DNA of 64,000 nucleotides, taken from Sediminibacterium sp. (GTDB lineage Bacteria > Bacteroidota > Bacteroidia > Chitinophagales > Chitinophagaceae). Of this stretch, positions 36,038 through 44,482 are shown one piece after another (position 1 is the first letter of the stretch; each line of letters opens with the position of its first letter). The notes under the pieces were generated by a model. That model saw only the letters and a list, made by a program, of their open reading frames with translations, was not told where the DNA came from and ran no database searches. The stretch is from contig NZ_JAHVAA010000005.1 in NCBI RefSeq assembly GCF_019264485.1, positions 45,160-109,159 of the forward strand, in the 5' to 3' direction. The position numbers and the translations under genes were made by a program.

Positions 36038-36129
36038 AGGAGGGATTAGCTATTAGGTATTAGCAGAGATTTTATTATTTCTTCCTAATCCCTAATGGCT
36101 AATAGCTAATAGCTAATCCCTAACCCCTC
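36038..36129. repeat. Intergenic hairpin of 'gctaatagctaat' words
   Basis: ggagggattagctattagg... on the left pairs with gctaatagctaatagctaat and ccctaac on the right, around a loop rich in T and A. Arms consist of tandem nine-base ctaatagct words. It starts just after the stop codon at 36036 and separates two co-directional barrel genes. Confidence 0.75.
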
Positions 36130-36157
36130 TCAAATTAATTTATTGACTAAACGAAAC

Positions 36158-37126
36158 ATGATGCAAAAAATAAAAACAAAGCTATGCCAGATGGCAGGCC
36201 TGTTTATGATAATCGTTTTAGCACATTCACCATCAAAAGCACAAACAGAGATTGATGGTATAATGATGGCGAAAAATAACTACTGCTCCGGTATTATGTA
36301 CAACTATAGCAGTTGGGATCAATATTGGGAAGGAACTTTAAAAAGAAACAACCTCAATCTTGGTACCGTATCAACCAGCATGCTCGCATACATGGGTAAC
36401 TATGGTGTTTCTGATAAACTGAATGTATTATTTGGATTGCCCTATATTAAAACCAAAGCAACTGCCGGTACACTCAGCGGTATGAGTGGTTTACAGGATT
36501 TATCACTCTGGGTAAAATGGATGCCTTACGAAAAAGAATTTGGCAAGAGTACGCTTTCATTTTATACCATTGGTGGTGTTTCTCTGCCCGTATCAGATTA
36601 TACACCCGATTTCTTACCCATGTCTATCGGACTGAGAAGTAAAACCATTTCATTAAGAGGAATGGTCGATTACCAGTATGGCAGTTGGTTTACTACTGCT
36701 TCTGCTACTTATGTAATACGTGATAAAGTAACACTCGACAGAGAGTCGTACTACACAACCCAATTACACAATACAAATGAAGTGGCCATGCCCGATGCAT
36801 CATCTATTAATGTAAGGGCAGGTTACCGTACCGGCAGAATGATTGCAGAAGCCGTATGGAACAAATGGACCACACTCGGCGGTTTTGATATTACCCGCAA
36901 CAATATGCCTTTTGTAAGCAACAGAATGAATGCAAGTATGCTGGGTATTAATCTCAAGTATAACCTGAAAGGAGTGGATGGATTATCGCTGATAGCAAAT
37001 GGCAATATTACACTTAGCGGAAGAAATATGGGACAGGCATCAACTATTGGTGGAGGTGCTTTTTATATCATTGACTTTTCACCCAAAAAGAAAAAGGAAA
37101 AAACATCCACCACCGATAAAAAATAA
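36158..37126 (+). CDS. Outer-membrane barrel-like protein of unknown function
   Basis: 322 aa from ATG 36158; a TTG at 36143 would add five residues and a second ATG lies at 36161. Signal peptide ends near SPSKAQ. The mature part is strand-rich with aromatic girdles (YMGNYGVSDKLNVLFGLPYI, ISLRGMVDYQYGSWFTTASA) and a basic C-terminal tail (SPKKKKEKTSTTDKK) after the last strand FYIIDF. It is related in style to the preceding barrel but not obviously its duplicate. Only 3 bp separate it from the third haloperoxidase-like gene, so they are surely co-transcribed. Confidence 0.65.
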   Translation: MMQKIKTKLCQMAGLFMIIVLAHSPSKAQTEIDGIMMAKNNYCSGIMYNYSSWDQYWEGTLKRNNLNLGTVSTSMLAYMGNYGVSDKLNVLFGLPYIKTKATAGTLSGMSGLQDLSLWVKWMPYEKEFGKSTLSFYTIGGVSLPVSDYTPDFLPMSIGLRSKTISLRGMVDYQYGSWFTTASATYVIRDKVTLDRESYYTTQLHNTNEVAMPDASSINVRAGYRTGRMIAEAVWNKWTTLGGFDITRNNMPFVSNRMNASMLGINLKYNLKGVDGLSLIANGNITLSGRNMGQASTIGGGAFYIIDFSPKKKKEKTSTTDKK

Positions 37127-37129
37127 GCC

Positions 37130-38674
37130 ATGAAAAAACTACTTACCATATGCTTATTGGCAACAACAATATTGGTGCAGATGTCATGCTCCAAAAATGT
37201 TCCCAATACAACTGATGATGCGCCGATGCTGGCGCCAACAAAAACAGATATTGATGCAGGTATCTGGAAACCTATTTTATTAACCGGTCCAACGGAATTT
37301 CCGGTGGCAGCACCGGCAGCCGTTAGTTCTGTTGGTTATATCGCAGAATTAAATGAAGTAAAAGGATACCAGCGCGATCTTACTGCTGAACAGGAAGCCG
37401 CTATTAAATATTGGGGAGCCGGTGGTGTACTGAGATGGAATGAACTGATGCGTGAACTCGTGGCAAAATATAACCTGCCACCCTATCAGAATCCTGATGG
37501 TACATATCCATTCCCCAGTGCCAATAATCCATTTGCTTATCCTTTATTTCCATTTGCCAATCCACCCTATGCAGCAAGGGCCTATGCCTATATCAGTGCG
37601 GCACAATATGATGCATTGGTGGCTGCATGGCATTACAAAAAACTGTACAACAGACCGGCACCGTATAAAACAGATGCGAATATCAAACCCAGGTTACCAC
37701 AGTCTGATCTGCCATCCTATCCATCAGAAGATGCAGTACTGGCAGGTGTAACAGCGGAGATGATGAAACTGTTTTTCCCTGGTGAGATTGCATTTATACA
37801 GAAAAAAGCAGAAGAGCAGATGATGTCAAAACTCATGGCCGGTACTGCTACCAGAAGCGATATAGAAGCAGGAGAAGCATTGGGCAGGTTAGTGGCACAG
37901 AAATTCATCACCAGAGGAAGAGCCGACAGGGCAGGCGCTGCAGCCGGAAATGCTACAGACTGGGCATTGCTCGAAACACAAACCATTGCCCGTGGTGAAA
38001 TACCATGGATCAGTAAGGAAACGCCTAAACGTCCACCCATGTTGCCACTCTTTGGTCGTGTAAGACCATTCCTGTTTGATGAAACAGTTACGCCAACACT
38101 TCGTCCGGCAGCACCCCCATCTACATCGAGCGAACAGATGAAAAAGGAAACAGCAGAAATCTACGATCTGGTAAACAATACCAACGCAGAACGAATTCGT
38201 ATTACACATTTATGGGCTGATGGTATTGCTACCGCTACACCTCCGGGTCACTGGGGTGCCATTGCAGATGCAGACTTTATCAATCAGAAATTCAGTGAAG
38301 TACGTTGGGCAAGAAATATGGCATTATTGAATATGTCGATGATGGATGCAGCAATTGTATGCTGGGATACCAAATTCTTTTATTTCAATCCACGTCCATC
38401 GCAATTGAATCCAGCTATTAAAACTATTACAGGCTTACCTAATTTCCCGTCCTATATTTCCGGACACTCCACTTTCAGTGCTGCCGCGGCAACTATATTA
38501 AGTCATATTGTACCATCAAGGGCACAGGCTTATGATGCCATGGCCCGAGAAGCATCTATATCGCGTATGTATGGGGGCATACATTACAGAAGTGATTGTG
38601 AAAAGGGACTGGAAACAGGTAATAAGGTTGGTGCCTATGCCGTTACCAGAGCTAAAACCGACGGAGCAGATTAG
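37130..38674 (+). CDS. PAP2/vanadium-dependent haloperoxidase-like lipoprotein, copy 3
   Basis: 514 aa, about 70 residues longer than the other two. Lipobox Cys20 (LVQMSCSKN). Complete pocket: K415-x6-R422-P (KFFYFNPRPSQ), S444-G445-H446 (PSYISGHST) and R479-x5-H485 (SRMYGGIHYR). The extra length is an insertion in the N-terminal half (Pro-rich YPFPSANNPFAYPLFPFANP). It follows two outer-membrane barrels, which is the usual place for an envelope enzyme working on an imported compound. Phosphatase remains the alternative activity. The gene ends at a nested hairpin facing amylosucrase. Confidence 0.85.
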   Translation: MKKLLTICLLATTILVQMSCSKNVPNTTDDAPMLAPTKTDIDAGIWKPILLTGPTEFPVAAPAAVSSVGYIAELNEVKGYQRDLTAEQEAAIKYWGAGGVLRWNELMRELVAKYNLPPYQNPDGTYPFPSANNPFAYPLFPFANPPYAARAYAYISAAQYDALVAAWHYKKLYNRPAPYKTDANIKPRLPQSDLPSYPSEDAVLAGVTAEMMKLFFPGEIAFIQKKAEEQMMSKLMAGTATRSDIEAGEALGRLVAQKFITRGRADRAGAAAGNATDWALLETQTIARGEIPWISKETPKRPPMLPLFGRVRPFLFDETVTPTLRPAAPPSTSSEQMKKETAEIYDLVNNTNAERIRITHLWADGIATATPPGHWGAIADADFINQKFSEVRWARNMALLNMSMMDAAIVCWDTKFFYFNPRPSQLNPAIKTITGLPNFPSYISGHSTFSAAAATILSHIVPSRAQAYDAMAREASISRMYGGIHYRSDCEKGLETGNKVGAYAVTRAKTDGAD

Positions 38675-38677
38675 AGG

Positions 38678-38814
38678 AGCTATTAGCTCTTAGCCATTAG
38701 CTACTAGCGATTTGGAGGAGTAAGAGGATATTCAATTTTTTCTTACTCCTCCAAATTTACCTTCTACCTACCAATGTCTAACCCCTAACAGCTAACAGCT
38801 AATAGCTAATAGCT
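38678..38814. repeat. Nested double hairpin overlapping the amylosucrase 3' end
   Basis: Outer arms are tandem agctattagct words (38678-38703 and 38790-38814). Inside lies a perfect 15-bp inverted repeat, TTTGGAGGAGTAAGA (38711-38725) with TCTTACTCCTCCAAA (38741-38755). The right outer arm runs into the amylosucrase gene and encodes its last residues (AISY). It sits between two convergent genes. Confidence 0.75.
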
Positions 38815-40751
38815 TCCAGTAAACAAAAAGAATAAGGTTCTATAATGAGGTATTCGTAATCTGCACCTACACTCAGTCGCTGGTCATTCCAGTGATCGTA
38901 TAAGTTAGTCACTCCAAAACCTTGTTCCTTAAACGCATACCAGGTAAGATAAGCCGCTTTATCGCTGTAGTTGAATAAGCAATACAGGTGATCCTGATCC
39001 ATTGATCTGATAAAACCTGCTACATGTATATTATGCGGCGTAATCCAATGAATATTTTTATAGTCGCCTGTAACCGGTAATTGTTTGCGAAGTTTCAATA
39101 ACTTTTGTGTGCCACTGAAAATCAGGTGTTCAATGGTGCCTTGTTCTTTTGTTTTTTCATTTTTTTTCCAGTCAATTACAGGCCGGTGCATCCAGCGGTT
39201 ATCATAGGTTTTACCTTCTTCTGTGAGATAGCTATAATCATTGGTATAAGCCGCTTCATCGCCATAGAATAACATGGGAATGCCACCAATAAAAATACTC
39301 TGCGCCTGCATGAGTAATATTTTCTTTGCTGCTGTTTCTATGCTTTTTTCATTACCCGACGCAATTGCTTTTTCTAATCCGCATAAAGAAGCCAGAGAAC
39401 CACTGATACGTGCATCCTGTGTTTTAGGATTCACTGAAAACAAAGCACCCGTTGCAGAGGAGGAAGGATGTACACCTGAATAATATTCTTTCAAAAATTT
39501 CCGGTGTTCATAAGCATTAAATCCTGCCGCGGCAATCATGCTGTCATCATAACCCAAACCAATATCATCATGACAGCGGGTATAACTGATCCAGGTACAG
39601 CCAAAAGGTTTTTGTAAAAGATTATGTTGAGCTGCCAGCATAATGCGGGTGTCGCCGGTAGCCAATGCATCCCATTGCAGGGCCATCTGTGTAGCATTAT
39701 AGGCTACATCACATTCTTTGGCCGTATATAAATCGGTGCCGAAATATTTCATGATTTCTTTTGGAGCAACGATTGCTTCGCCCAGTAAGGCCATTCCCGG
39801 CGTGGCTACTTCCACACATTGACGTATGAGGCGCAGAATGGTATGTGCTTCTGGTAAATTCTGGCAGGTAGTGCCTAATTGTTTCCATATAAAAGCAGGG
39901 GCATCTATGCGAAGAATATCAACACCGAGATTAGCATAGAATAAGATATTGTCCAGCATATCCACCAGTACAGAAGGGTTGGTATAATTAAGATCCCACT
40001 GATAATTATGAAATACCGTCATTACCCATTTGCGTGACTCTTTATTCCAGGTAAAACTACCGGGTGCAGTCTCTGGAAATATTTCGGGCATGGTCGCATC
40101 TAACTGATCGGGAATGCTTCTGTCGTCGTACATGTAAAAATATTCCTGGTATACAGGATCGCCATTCTTTGCCTTAACCGCCCATTCGTGATGATGCGAA
40201 GTGTGGTTGAGTACAATATCGAGCATGAGGTACATATCTTTTTCCTGCATGTTTTTTTGTACAGCACGTAAGTCATCAATGGTACCAAAGCGACTGTCTA
40301 CTTTTCTGAAATCGGAAACCGCATAACCGCCATCGCTCTCACCTGCCGGACTTTCAAAAATGGGCATCACATGCAGGAAATTAACGCCCAGCGATTCGAG
40401 ATAAGGCAAACGTGCAGGCAAATCTTTTAGTGTACCACAGAAGCGATCTACATATAAACTCATACCGCATATTTCATTGCTGAGAAACCATTGCCCTTTG
40501 TTGGCTTTGGTAATATCGCGTGCACGCAATTCCTTATTTCTTTGTTGATGACCGCGTATAAGCGTAATCAGCAATTGTTCAAACAGAGCATCAGCCATAA
40601 GGTGATTGCTGTATAAGGATCTATACAAACTCTCAATAGCCGTTGCATTAGCAGATAGTCTGGTATAAAACCCAAGATCATCGCCACTAAGCAGCAGCCC
40701 CTGTTGTTGGCAGATGCGGGTAATTCGTTGGTGGAGGGTGAAATTGTACAT
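38799..40751 (-). CDS. Amylosucrase (GH13 subfamily 4)
   Basis: 650 aa, cytoplasmic. The helical N-domain (~1-90) is followed by the GH13 barrel: MLDIVLNHTS, nucleophile Asp283 in DILRIDAPAFIWKQLGTTC, acid Glu325 in LLGEAIVAP, and Asp395 in YTRCHDDIG. These match Neisseria amylosucrase closely, including the helical N-domain and the segment NPKTQDARISGSLASL. The enzyme transfers glucose from sucrose to an alpha-1,4-glucan or hydrolyses it, releasing fructose. Fructokinase and a sugar MFS carrier lie directly upstream on the same strand. Sucrose hydrolysis or phosphorolysis by a close relative is the alternative. Confidence 0.88.
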   Translation of the reverse strand: MYNFTLHQRITRICQQQGLLLSGDDLGFYTRLSANATAIESLYRSLYSNHLMADALFEQLLITLIRGHQQRNKELRARDITKANKGQWFLSNEICGMSLYVDRFCGTLKDLPARLPYLESLGVNFLHVMPIFESPAGESDGGYAVSDFRKVDSRFGTIDDLRAVQKNMQEKDMYLMLDIVLNHTSHHHEWAVKAKNGDPVYQEYFYMYDDRSIPDQLDATMPEIFPETAPGSFTWNKESRKWVMTVFHNYQWDLNYTNPSVLVDMLDNILFYANLGVDILRIDAPAFIWKQLGTTCQNLPEAHTILRLIRQCVEVATPGMALLGEAIVAPKEIMKYFGTDLYTAKECDVAYNATQMALQWDALATGDTRIMLAAQHNLLQKPFGCTWISYTRCHDDIGLGYDDSMIAAAGFNAYEHRKFLKEYYSGVHPSSSATGALFSVNPKTQDARISGSLASLCGLEKAIASGNEKSIETAAKKILLMQAQSIFIGGIPMLFYGDEAAYTNDYSYLTEEGKTYDNRWMHRPVIDWKKNEKTKEQGTIEHLIFSGTQKLLKLRKQLPVTGDYKNIHWITPHNIHVAGFIRSMDQDHLYCLFNYSDKAAYLTWYAFKEQGFGVTNLYDHWNDQRLSVGADYEYLIIEPYSFCLLEAISY

Positions 40752-40754
40752 TTT

Positions 40755-40846
40755 AGCTTCTGGCTGCTAGCTGCTAGCTACTAGCATATTCATTTTAGTT
40801 CTCGTAAAACATCTTACTAGCAGCTAGCAGCTAGTAGCAGGCAGCT
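40755..40846. repeat. Intergenic hairpin of 'agctgctagctgctag' words
   Basis: Arms of tandem gctgctagct words at 40755-40785 and 40816-40846 pair around a ~30-base AT-rich loop. It fills the gap between the fructokinase and amylosucrase genes, which run the same way, so it may reduce read-through or stabilise the upstream RNA rather than end the operon. Confidence 0.75.
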
Positions 40847-41799
40847 CAATCGAAGATCGCGCTGCTCAAGTGCTTAAACGCTTCCATCGCACCTAAGTAC
40901 TCACAGGTTCTGGCACCGGCTTTGTTGGCATTATGAATAACCTGCTTCCAGTCGGGTAATGATAATTGTATGATATCGTTTAATGTTTTGTTGTGTAACT
41001 GGTATAATACGGCTCCTACAAAAGCATCGCCTGCACCGGTGGTGTCAACAGGTTTAACAGCAATACTGGCAATGGTATAAGTGTTGCCTTTATAACCCAA
41101 TAAGGTTCCTTCCTTGCCGAGGGTGATGGTAAAAACTGCATTTGTTTTCTCCAGTAAAACGGCCGCTGCATCGGCCACCGCATAGGTGCCGGTGATGAGC
41201 ATGGCTTCCTCATCACTCAGTTTGAAGAAATGGCAGGACTGTAAAAAATTCCACGACTGATCAATAAAAGTCTGCGTATCGTTCGGAAAAAGCAGGTGAC
41301 GGTAATTGGGATCGAAGCTGATGAATATATTATTCTGTAACAATGCTTTTTGCAACATACCCTGATAAGCTGCCTGTAAGGGGCCGGGCAGAAAACCGGT
41401 AGCCGAACCAAAATGAATGATGCCAATATCATCGAGTGGAATGGCTTCTGTTTCATCGCGGGTGAGCATGCCATCGGCGCCACGGTTGAATACAAAATCT
41501 CTTTCTCCATCTTCCATTAAGGAAACAAATGCGAAAGTGGTAAAAGCCTGTGGATCTTGCAGCATCCAGCGGGTAGAAACACCAAATTCCTGCATCACGT
41601 CAATGAGTTGTTTACCAAAAGGGTCATTACCTACTTTGGCAGCCAGCTCAACCTGTCCACCCAATGCTGCAATGGCCGCCGCCACATTGGTTGGTGCGCC
41701 TCCGGGTTTCTTGAGGAAATGCTGCCCATTCGAAAGACTGCTGCCCTTATCGGTGCAGATCATATCAATAAGCGCTTCTCCAATGCATAGTATTTTCAT
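40846..41799 (-). CDS. PfkB-family fructokinase
   Basis: 317 aa. PfkB signature 1 near residues 32-56 (KPGGAPTNVAAAIAALGGQVELAAKVG) is shown here in part as GGAPTNVAAAIAALGG. Signature 2 is VDTTGAGDAFVGAVLY (about 250-265) with the catalytic Asp of GAGD. The start MKILCIGEALIDMI is typical. Family chemistry is ATP-dependent phosphorylation of a sugar. Next to amylosucrase, which releases fructose, fructokinase is the best assignment; ribokinase-like alternatives are less likely. It lies between the amylosucrase and transporter genes on the same strand. Confidence 0.88.
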   Translation of the reverse strand: MKILCIGEALIDMICTDKGSSLSNGQHFLKKPGGAPTNVAAAIAALGGQVELAAKVGNDPFGKQLIDVMQEFGVSTRWMLQDPQAFTTFAFVSLMEDGERDFVFNRGADGMLTRDETEAIPLDDIGIIHFGSATGFLPGPLQAAYQGMLQKALLQNNIFISFDPNYRHLLFPNDTQTFIDQSWNFLQSCHFFKLSDEEAMLITGTYAVADAAAVLLEKTNAVFTITLGKEGTLLGYKGNTYTIASIAVKPVDTTGAGDAFVGAVLYQLHNKTLNDIIQLSLPDWKQVIHNANKAGARTCEYLGAMEAFKHLSSAIFD

Positions 41800-41812
41800 A
41801 TTTGGCAGAATT

Positions 41813-41940
41813 ACTCCGTGCCACCCCGTGTTCGACTCCGTGTAACTCTGTGGTTAGTATGAGCTCCAAAATAAAGCAGGCATTTATTCGGGAAAGTTAA
41901 CCACAGAGTTGCACAGAGTCAGGCACGGAGTTTCACGGAG
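41813..41940. repeat. Intergenic hairpin of 'ctccgtg / cacggag' words
   Basis: AACTCTGTGGTTA (41844-41856) pairs exactly with TAACCACAGAGTT (41898-41910). Outside this the arms repeat ctccgtg and cacggag words. It lies between the transporter and fructokinase genes, both on the minus strand. The remaining ~100 bases to 42038 hold no recognisable element. Confidence 0.7.
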
Positions 41941-42038
41941 GTTTCATTTATTGGTTAAGCTAAGTTTAATCATCGATTTTATAAACTTCTACCATACCAC
42001 ATCATCTCTCATCTTCAAATTTCCAAATCTCCAAATTA

Positions 42039-43391
42039 TTAATGCCCGCCACTAACCGGCATATCCACTTCTTCCTCATTTTTAGCAACACGCATTCTCA
42101 TCGTTGCAAATGCAGCAATCAGCAATAGCCCTCCTGCAAATGTGATGGCATTGGCGGGGTTGCTGTTAAGGAAGGATTTATAGATATAACCAAAGGAAAG
42201 GGTTTGAATAATCATTGGTACCACAATCATCATGTTAATGATACCCATATACACACCATATTTCTCTTTCGGAATACTACCTACTACCATAATGTATGGC
42301 ACACCCATCATACTGGCCCAGGCAATACCAAAGCCAATCATAGGAGCAAATAAGTAGTATTTGTTTTCAATATGAGGTAGAAGGAACAAGGATAAAGAGG
42401 CAAGGATCAGGCAAACAATATGTACCTGTTTGGCGCCGAATTTTCTGGCCATCCATACCAGTCCGAAAGCCGAAAGAAAAGTAATGATATTGTAAAAACC
42501 GTTAACGAGACCTGTCCAGCCAACAGCTTCTTCGTAGAGTTGCTGGTTGGTTTCTGCGGTGGTATGCCAAACAGATTGTGCAATGCTATGCGAAATAAAC
42601 TGCCAGTAACAAAACATGGCATACCATTGAAACAGGTACACCAAACCTAATTGCCATAAGGTTTTGGGCATATGAACAATGGAACTGAATATTTCTTTAA
42701 AAGGGGTGAAGAAACTTTTATGTTCTGCGCGCAGTGCTGCCAGTTCTGCATCAGTAGGCGGTATCTCCGGTGTTTTAATGACCGACCATGCCACAGAAGC
42801 AATAGAACATACTGCCCCAACAAAAAAGGAACCATACACCCAGTAAGGAATACCGGGCTCCCCTGTTGAAGTGGTTGACTGACCGGTAATTAGTTTCTGA
42901 AAAAAGAATAAAGAAAGATTGGCCAGTGTTATACCCAATCCTGTAAAAAAGCTCTGTGTTAAAAAACCCATGGCACGCTGACTCGCCGGTAGTTTATCGG
43001 CAATAAAGGCACGATAGGGTTCCATGGCGGTATTGTTGGCGGCATCGAGAATCCATAATAAGCCAACGGCCATCCACAAAGCACGGCTGAAGGGAAAGGC
43101 GAATAAACAGAGACTACAGAAAATGGCACCGATTAAAAAATAGGGTTTACGCCTGCCCCAGCGCGGGTGCCAGGTTTTATCGCTCAGTGCACCAATGATG
43201 GGTTGAATAAGCAAACCAGTCATCGGGCCGGCAAGATTGAGTAAGGGAAGATCTTCCGGTCGGGCATCTAAAAAACTGTACAGTGGATTAACAGCTGTTT
43301 GTTGTAATCCGAAACTGTACTGTATACCAAAGAAACCGACATTCATGTTAATGATCTGCCAGAAACTCAGTTTGGGTTTAGCTAATGACAT
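42039..43391 (-). CDS. MFS sugar transporter (SLC45/GPH-like, probable sucrose importer)
   Basis: 450 aa with about twelve hydrophobic segments. N-terminal MNVGFFGIQYSFGLQQTAVN and PLLNLAGPMTGLLIQPIIGALSDK (shown in part) contain the conserved GxxxQPxxGxxSDK loop, followed by RWGRRKPYFLIGAI, the RWGRRxP motif of sucrose/H+ symporters related to SLC45. It leads the three-gene minus-strand set with fructokinase and amylosucrase, which supports sucrose as substrate. A LacI-type operator-like word lies about 90 bp upstream. Maltose or another disaccharide is possible. Confidence 0.85.
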   Translation of the reverse strand: MSLAKPKLSFWQIINMNVGFFGIQYSFGLQQTAVNPLYSFLDARPEDLPLLNLAGPMTGLLIQPIIGALSDKTWHPRWGRRKPYFLIGAIFCSLCLFAFPFSRALWMAVGLLWILDAANNTAMEPYRAFIADKLPASQRAMGFLTQSFFTGLGITLANLSLFFFQKLITGQSTTSTGEPGIPYWVYGSFFVGAVCSIASVAWSVIKTPEIPPTDAELAALRAEHKSFFTPFKEIFSSIVHMPKTLWQLGLVYLFQWYAMFCYWQFISHSIAQSVWHTTAETNQQLYEEAVGWTGLVNGFYNIITFLSAFGLVWMARKFGAKQVHIVCLILASLSLFLLPHIENKYYLFAPMIGFGIAWASMMGVPYIMVVGSIPKEKYGVYMGIINMMIVVPMIIQTLSFGYIYKSFLNSNPANAITFAGGLLLIAAFATMRMRVAKNEEEVDMPVSGGH

Positions 43392-43477
43392 GGCAAGCAG
43401 TTAGGGTGTATAAGCGATGTACTGTAATATAATTGCTTTCTTTCAGCGTTTTAGCAACGAAGAAGAGATATTTTTTT

Positions 43478-43489
43478 CGAAAACGTTTG
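43478..43489. promoter_or_regulatory. LacI-type operator-like word upstream of the sucrose transporter
   Basis: CGAAAACGTTTG contains the palindrome AAACGTTT with a central CG, as in LacI-family operators. It lies 87 bp upstream of the transporter start, where a sucrose regulator would bind. The regulator is not adjacent. A short palindrome can occur by chance. Confidence 0.35.
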
Positions 43490-43529
43490 TTGGGGAAATG
43501 TAAGATGTCTGATCGCTGATGTCGGATTT

Positions 43530-43790
43530 TGTAGAACAGCAGCATGTCGAAGAATGAATAATGAAGGAAGCCGGAGGAATCATTCGATTAGTTCCGCGAA
43601 TTGTTGCTCACTGTCAGCGAAGGTGAGATAGAGACAATGCTGGAGGCTACACAGATTCGAACTGATCATTACAACATGATCTTACATAGTTGAGACTAAA
43701 AGACACAGGTGAACTAAACAGAAACACGCTGGCCATAAAGTTTCCCGTCAAAAGCTTTGGCGTGAAGGGGAAATGGGATAGATTTTTTTG
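43530..43790. repeat. Degenerate copy of the repeat element seen at 50.5-52.0 kb
   Basis: This gene-free stretch holds words that recur in order in the accessory island: gaagaatgaataatgaa (compare gagaatgaataaatgaa), ggtgag...ggctacacag, cagaaacac, and ctttggcgtgaa. The arms no longer pair well, so it looks like a decayed relative of the 51686-51885 element. Apart from this and the operator-like word, 43392-43814 shows no gene. Confidence 0.45.
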
Positions 43791-43814
43791 TACACACTAT
43801 AAAATGATACCTGC

Positions 43815-44414
43815 TTATTTAAGTTCCGATAGAATCAGTTTTTTCTGCTTTAAGGTGTTCTTCATTGCTTTTTCCCTTACTGCAGGATCGCTGCTATGGA
43901 TCAGATCAAAGTATTCAGTGGGTACAACCTGCCATGACAGACCATATTTATCTTTGCACCATCCGCAAGAGCCTTCTTCGCCGCCATTTTTGGTAAGTGC
44001 ATTCCAGTAATAATCTGTTTCGGCCTGATCCTTTGTATTAATAACAAAAGAAACCGCTTCATTAAACTTAAATAGTGGCCCCGCAGCCAATATGGTAAAC
44101 TCCATACCTGCTATTTCAATAACAGCGGTTTCTATGCCCGCGGCATTGCCACTTTCGGTACTATCGAAGCGGCGAAAATCTTTCAACTTACCGTCTTTAA
44201 AAATGGATAAATAATAATCTGCAACACCCTTCGCATCTTTCTCCACCCACAGATAGGGTGAAATTTTTTGCGTAATAGGGTTCTTACTTTTACCAGTGTT
44301 ATGTACAGTCATGGTATCATGTATTGTGTTGTTGGTTTTATCAGACTGTTTCGGATTGGTACAGGCAATGCCAAAGCCGATAACCATTGCGGTAAACAAA
44401 ATGAGTTTATACAT
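43815..44414 (-). CDS. VOC-family lipoprotein (PhnB-like)
   Basis: 199 aa from ATG 44414, chosen because a lipoprotein signal starts there (MYKLILFTAMVIGFGIACTN, Cys18). The rest is a PhnB/'3-demethylubiquinone methyltransferase-like' VOC fold: KISPYLWVEKDAKGVADYYL, FTILAAGPLFKFNEAVSFVI, and the ending KKLILSELK. Such proteins are normally cytoplasmic, so the lipid anchor is unusual. Function unknown. A related cytoplasmic VOC gene lies 68 bp upstream on the same strand. Confidence 0.75.
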   Translation of the reverse strand: MYKLILFTAMVIGFGIACTNPKQSDKTNNTIHDTMTVHNTGKSKNPITQKISPYLWVEKDAKGVADYYLSIFKDGKLKDFRRFDSTESGNAAGIETAVIEIAGMEFTILAAGPLFKFNEAVSFVINTKDQAETDYYWNALTKNGGEEGSCGWCKDKYGLSWQVVPTEYFDLIHSSDPAVREKAMKNTLKQKKLILSELK

Positions 44415-44482
44415 GTGCTGTTTTTTAGCTGATAAAAGAGAAAGGCTCATAGTAAAAAATACATGGGCCGTTTTAACTGTAT

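Noticed and set aside
40755..40846. CRISPR-like array
   Set aside because: The repeated words are 8-10 bases without spacers and fold into one hairpin.
43690..44010. Plus-strand open frame of 106 codons
   Set aside because: Mostly antisense to the VOC lipoprotein and otherwise inside the degenerate repeat.
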